Of a DNA stretch of 64,000 nt, positions 60,882 to 64,000 are shown piece by piece. The stretch is from Ectopseudomonas toyotomiensis (GTDB lineage Bacteria > Pseudomonadota > Gammaproteobacteria > Pseudomonadales > Pseudomonadaceae), in NCBI RefSeq assembly GCF_900115695.1, contig NZ_FOXK01000002.1:62001-126000 (forward strand), in the 5' to 3' direction. Position 1 is the first letter of the stretch. Each line of letters opens with the position of its first letter. The translations under genes and the position numbers were made by a program. The notes beneath the pieces were generated by a model that saw only the letters and a program-made list of their open reading frames with translations, ran no database searches and had not been told where the DNA came from.

Positions 60882-61667
60882 TCATTGACTCCCTGCCGCG
60901 GTAGCGGCCTGTGCAGCCGCGCGTCCGCGCGGGCCGTGAAAATATTGCTGAATCCAGGCGTCGTCGGTGGCGGCCACCACGTCCAGGCGGTCGGCCACCA
61001 GCACCTTCTTCTGTGCCAGCACCGCGACCCGGTCGCAGATGCTGTAGAGCGTGTCCAGATCGTGAGTGACCAGAAATACGCTCAGACCCAGGCTGTCGCT
61101 GAGCGTGCGGATCAACTGGTCGAATGCCGCCGCGCCAATCGGGTCGAGGCCGGCGGTGGGTTCGTCGAGAAACAGGATGTCCGGGTCCAGTGCCAGGGCG
61201 CGGGCCAGGGCGGCGCGCTTGACCATGCCGCCGGACAGCGAGCTGGGGTATTTGTCGGCGGCATCCTGCGGCAGGCCGGCCAGGGCGATCTTGACCCTGG
61301 CCAGGCGTTCGGCTGCCGCGCGTGACAGACCGGCGTGTTCGATCAGCGGCAGGGCGATGTTCTCGCTGACGGTCAGCGAGGAGAACAGCGCGCCGCGCTG
61401 GTAGAGCACGCCGAAACGCCGCTCCAGTTGCGAGCGCCGCTCGGCTGACAGGCTCAGCAGTTCTTCGCCGAACACCCGTACGGTGCCGGCATTCGGTTGG
61501 CGCAGGCCGACGATGCTGCGCAGCAGCACCGACTTGCCGGTGCCCGAGCCGCCGACCACGCCGAGTATCTCGCCGCGATAGAGGTCGAAGTCCAGATGCT
61601 GATGCACCACCTGTGTGCCGAACTGGTTGCACAGGTCGCGTACCTCGATGATGGTCTCCTGGCTCAC
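60882..61667 (-). CDS. MlaF-like ABC transporter ATPase
   Basis: A 261-residue ATPase with Walker A GGSGTGKS at residues 39-46, LSGGMVKRAALARALALDP signature and Walker B ILFLDEPTAGLDPIGA. It drives the MCE lipid transporter. The start is a GTG whose GTGA overlaps the permease stop, with GGAGATGGG upstream; a much longer in-frame extension through the permease gene is an overlap artefact. Reaches the family's usual length. Confidence 0.93.
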   Translation of the reverse strand: MSQETIIEVRDLCNQFGTQVVHQHLDFDLYRGEILGVVGGSGTGKSVLLRSIVGLRQPNAGTVRVFGEELLSLSAERRSQLERRFGVLYQRGALFSSLTVSENIALPLIEHAGLSRAAAERLARVKIALAGLPQDAADKYPSSLSGGMVKRAALARALALDPDILFLDEPTAGLDPIGAAAFDQLIRTLSDSLGLSVFLVTHDLDTLYSICDRVAVLAQKKVLVADRLDVVAATDDAWIQQYFHGPRGRAAAQAATAAGSQ

Positions 61668-62803
61668 CAACCCATCTCCATCAGAAATAGCGCCGCCAGG
61701 GCGTCGAGCAGGATCACCACGAAGATCGACTGCACCACCGCTGAGGTGGTGTGCTCGCCCACCGATTGTGCGCTGCCGCTGACCTTGAAGCCTTCCAGGC
61801 AGCCGATCAGGGCGATCAGGAAAGCGAAGATCGGTGCCTTGAGCAGGCCAACGAGGAAGTGCTGCAGCAGGTCGCTGTCCTGCAGGATCGACAGGTACAT
61901 GGTCGGCGAGATGTCCAGGCTCAGTGCACAGACCAGCGCGCCGCCGAACATGCCGCTGAGCATGGCGATGAAAGTCAGGATCGGCAGGGCGATGAGCATG
62001 GCGAACACCCGCGGCAGCACCAGCAGCTCGATGGGGCTCAGGCCCAAGGTGCGGATGGCGTCGATCTCCTCGTTGGCCTTCATCGAGCCGATCTGTGCGG
62101 TGAAGGCGCTGGCGGTGCGCCCGGCCATGAGAATCGCGGTGAGCAGCACACCGAACTCGCGCAGGAATGAGAACGCCACCAGGTTCACCGTGTAGATGGT
62201 GGCACCGAAGTCGGCGAGGATGGTGGCGCCGAGAAACGCCACCACGGCACCCACCAGAAAGGTCAGCAGGGCGACGATGGGCACGGCGTTGAGGCCGCAC
62301 TGTTCCAGATGGGCCGCCAGCGAGGTCAGGCGCCAGCGCGCCGGGCGCAGCAGGACTGTCAGCATGCCGCTGAGGGTCAGGCCCATGAAACCGAGCAGTT
62401 CCCGGCCATGGCACCAGGTGGTTTCCACCGCCTCGCCGATATGTCCGAGTATTTCGCGCAGTGCCGAAGGTGTGGCGTGTTCTGGCACCTGCTGACTGCC
62501 TGCCATGGCGTCCGCCACCGCCAGCAGAAGGGCGCGGCGCTCGGTGCTCAGGCTGTCCTGTTGCGCCAGTTGGCGCAGGCGCTCGCAGCCCAGCAGTTCC
62601 ACCAGCAGCGCAGCGCCGGCGGTATCCAGTGCGGCCAGTTCGTCGAGGTCGATGTTTTCCCGGCCGTGCAGGCGTTCACGCAGGGCCAGGACCTGAGGTT
62701 CGAGTCGGCTGTAATGGGCCAGCGTCCAGTCGCCACCGATGCGCAGGCCGCTGGCGGCGTCCGTGCTGCTGGTCTGGAGCGGGGTCAGGTATGGCGTGGT
62801 CAT
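61664..62803 (-). CDS. MlaE-family permease with N-terminal STAS (MlaB-like) domain
   Basis: A 379-residue fusion. The first ~110 residues look like a STAS domain (LDELAALDTAGAALLVELLG). In the mla operon this domain is the separate protein MlaB, a regulator of the ATPase. The remainder is an MlaE permease with about five helices and the conserved loop GRTASAFTAQIGSMKANEEIDAIRTLG. The first gene of a four-gene operon, permease-ATPase-MCE-lipoprotein. Confidence 0.92.
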   Translation of the reverse strand: MTTPYLTPLQTSSTDAASGLRIGGDWTLAHYSRLEPQVLALRERLHGRENIDLDELAALDTAGAALLVELLGCERLRQLAQQDSLSTERRALLLAVADAMAGSQQVPEHATPSALREILGHIGEAVETTWCHGRELLGFMGLTLSGMLTVLLRPARWRLTSLAAHLEQCGLNAVPIVALLTFLVGAVVAFLGATILADFGATIYTVNLVAFSFLREFGVLLTAILMAGRTASAFTAQIGSMKANEEIDAIRTLGLSPIELLVLPRVFAMLIALPILTFIAMLSGMFGGALVCALSLDISPTMYLSILQDSDLLQHFLVGLLKAPIFAFLIALIGCLEGFKVSGSAQSVGEHTTSAVVQSIFVVILLDALAALFLMEMGW

Positions 62804-62960
62804 GGCGACAGCTTAGCGCTGCGAGGGTCTGCCAGGCCAGTCGCGCTGTTCAGGCTGTATCGGCGGCACGGCGCATGAGCCGCTCGGTCACACCAACGTT
62901 CGGATGACGAGCGCATGGGCTAAGGTGATGCTCATTGCCCGAGTTTTGTGAGCGTGCGCC

Positions 62961-64000
62961 ATGTCCGTGGAACATCTGGATGTCCTGATCATCGGTGCCG
63001 GCCTGTCTGGTGTCGGCGCCGCCTGCCATCTCAAGCGCCTTTGCCTCGGCAAACGTTTCGCCATTCTAGAAGGGCGTGAGGCCATGGGTGGCACCTGGGA
63101 CCTGTTTCGTTACCCGGGCATCCGCTCCGACTCGGACATGTACACCCTCGGCTACAACTTCAAACCCTGGAGCGATGCACAGGCCATTGCCGACGGTCCG
63201 TCGATCCGCCGCTACATCGAGGAAACAGCACGTGAGTATGGCGTCGATGGGCTGATTCGTTATCGGCACAAGGTGCTCAAGGCGGATTGGTGCAGTGCCA
63301 GCGCCACCTGGCAATTGCTGGTGCAGCGCGGTGACGAGGCCAAGCCGCTGCACCTGAGCTGCCAGTTTCTGATGATGTGCACCGGTTACTACCGCTACGA
63401 GTCCGGCTACACCCCCGAATTCGTTGGGCGTGAGGATTACCGCGGCACCTTCATTCATCCGCAGTTGTGGCCCGAGGGTTTCGACTACAGCGACAAGCGC
63501 ATCCTGGTGATCGGTAGCGGCGCCACAGCGGTGACCCTGGTGCCGGCACTGGCCGAGCGCGCGGCGCAGGTCACCATGCTGCAGCGTTCGCCCAGCTATG
63601 TGATCAACCTGCCGCAGCGCGATGCGCTGTCCAACGCGCTGCGGCGAGTGTTGCCGGAGAAGTGGGTGTACCGCCTGGCGCGCGGGCGCAACGTGACCCT
63701 GCAACTGGTCTTCTACAAGCTGGCCAAGCGTTTTCCCAACCTGGTGCGGCGGGTTTTGCTGGGTCTGGTACAGCGCCAACTGGGTGAGCGGGTCGATCTG
63801 CGCCATTTCAGCCCCCGCTACAAACCCTGGGACCAGCGCGTCTGTGCGGTGCCCGACGGCGACCTGTTCCGCGTGCTGCGCCAGGGCAAGGCGCAGGTGG
63901 TGACGGCCGAGATCGAGCGTTTCACCGCGCACGGCATCCGCCTGAAAAGCGGCGAGGAGCTGGCTGCCGACGTGATCGTCAGCGCCACCGGTCTGCAGCT
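62961..64000 (+). CDS. Flavin monooxygenase of the Baeyer-Villiger (EthA-like) type, 5' part
   Basis: The first 346 residues are in the window; the gene runs off the right edge. FAD-binding GAGLSGVG is at residues 12-19, followed by GGTWDLFRYPGIRSDSDMYT, the substrate/FAD segment of EthA-like enzymes. The fingerprint F-x-G-x3-H-x3-W appears as YRGTFIHPQLW, with tyrosine for phenylalanine. A second GxGxxA motif (IGSGATAVT) binds NADPH. It would oxidise ketones to esters or thioamides; substrate unknown. The ATG lies at 62961; the ribosome site is weak. Confidence 0.9.
   Translation, partial: MSVEHLDVLIIGAGLSGVGAACHLKRLCLGKRFAILEGREAMGGTWDLFRYPGIRSDSDMYTLGYNFKPWSDAQAIADGPSIRRYIEETAREYGVDGLIRYRHKVLKADWCSASATWQLLVQRGDEAKPLHLSCQFLMMCTGYYRYESGYTPEFVGREDYRGTFIHPQLWPEGFDYSDKRILVIGSGATAVTLVPALAERAAQVTMLQRSPSYVINLPQRDALSNALRRVLPEKWVYRLARGRNVTLQLVFYKLAKRFPNLVRRVLLGLVQRQLGERVDLRHFSPRYKPWDQRVCAVPDGDLFRVLRQGKAQVVTAEIERFTAHGIRLKSGEELAADVIVSATGLQ

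Noticed and set aside
60882..62414. 510-codon frame for the ATPase
   Set aside because: The first 249 codons run out of frame through the permease gene; the real start is the GTG at 61667.

Overview
The window is an ordinary-looking stretch of a Pseudomonas chromosome (high GC, dense codirectional operons, Anr, Fur and Pho type sites, REP-like palindromes). Gene order over several blocks follows P. aeruginosa: 6S RNA/zapA/pepP/ubiH, gcvT-gcvH, the agu/spu polyamine locus, argA/gshA/tex/ompR-envZ/rimK/hsp33/pckA. These blocks are joined differently from PAO1, so a relative such as the P. mendocina/oleovorans branch is likely; this placement is inference.

Layout. 1-3.4 kb: a partial RbbA-type ABC protein and its HlyD-family partner behind an Anr-type promoter, then a membrane diguanylate cyclase. 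3.4-5.7 kb: EVE-domain protein, a 43-residue membrane protein, fau, 6S RNA, zapA and a coiled-coil partner. 5.8-10.2 kb: ygfB-pepP-ubiH-ubiI, an oxygen-dependent ubiquinone hydroxylase operon. 10.3-13.1 kb: iron(III) ABC binding protein and permease. 13.2-14.9 kb: gcvT and gcvH without gcvP. 15.2-16.6 kb: a persulfide-sensor type ArsR repressor, two YeeE half-transporters and a YgaP-like protein. 16.7-17.7 kb: di-heme cytochrome c peroxidase under an Anr box.

17.8-33.6 kb is one large polyamine locus. AguA and AguB turn agmatine into putrescine under AguR. A PotF-like protein, the glutamylpolyamine synthetases SpuI and SpuB and the transaminase SpuC follow. Then come three tandem spermidine/putrescine-binding proteins and the SpuFGH importer. 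The amidotransferase gene spuA, expected between spuI and spuB, survives only as its first ~18 and last 23 codons flanking unrelated sequence.

33.6-39.7 kb: CYTH-CHAD triphosphatase divergent from a DUF47-Pit phosphate module with a Pho box between them, then argE and argA. 39.8-44.5 kb: RMF-like protein, gshA, thioesterase and tex. 44.7-46.8 kb: ompR-envZ (amgRS). 46.9-52.9 kb: a MASE1-PAS-GGDEF-EAL protein, LD-carboxypeptidase and rimK-rimB. 53.0-57.1 kb: hslR, a PAP2 phosphatase, hslO and pckA. 57.3-64 kb: a RecQ-family helicase, a four-gene MCE lipid-transport operon with an MlaB-like/MlaE fusion, and the start of a Baeyer-Villiger-type monooxygenase that runs off the right edge.

No prophage, insertion sequence, CRISPR array, tRNA or rRNA was seen. 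The most unusual points are the hollowed-out spuA, an intergenic repeat family that supplies the TAG stop of three genes, an Anr promoter hidden in the end of a diguanylate cyclase gene, the expanded set of polyamine-binding proteins with hairpins after each gene, and the broken gcv operon.
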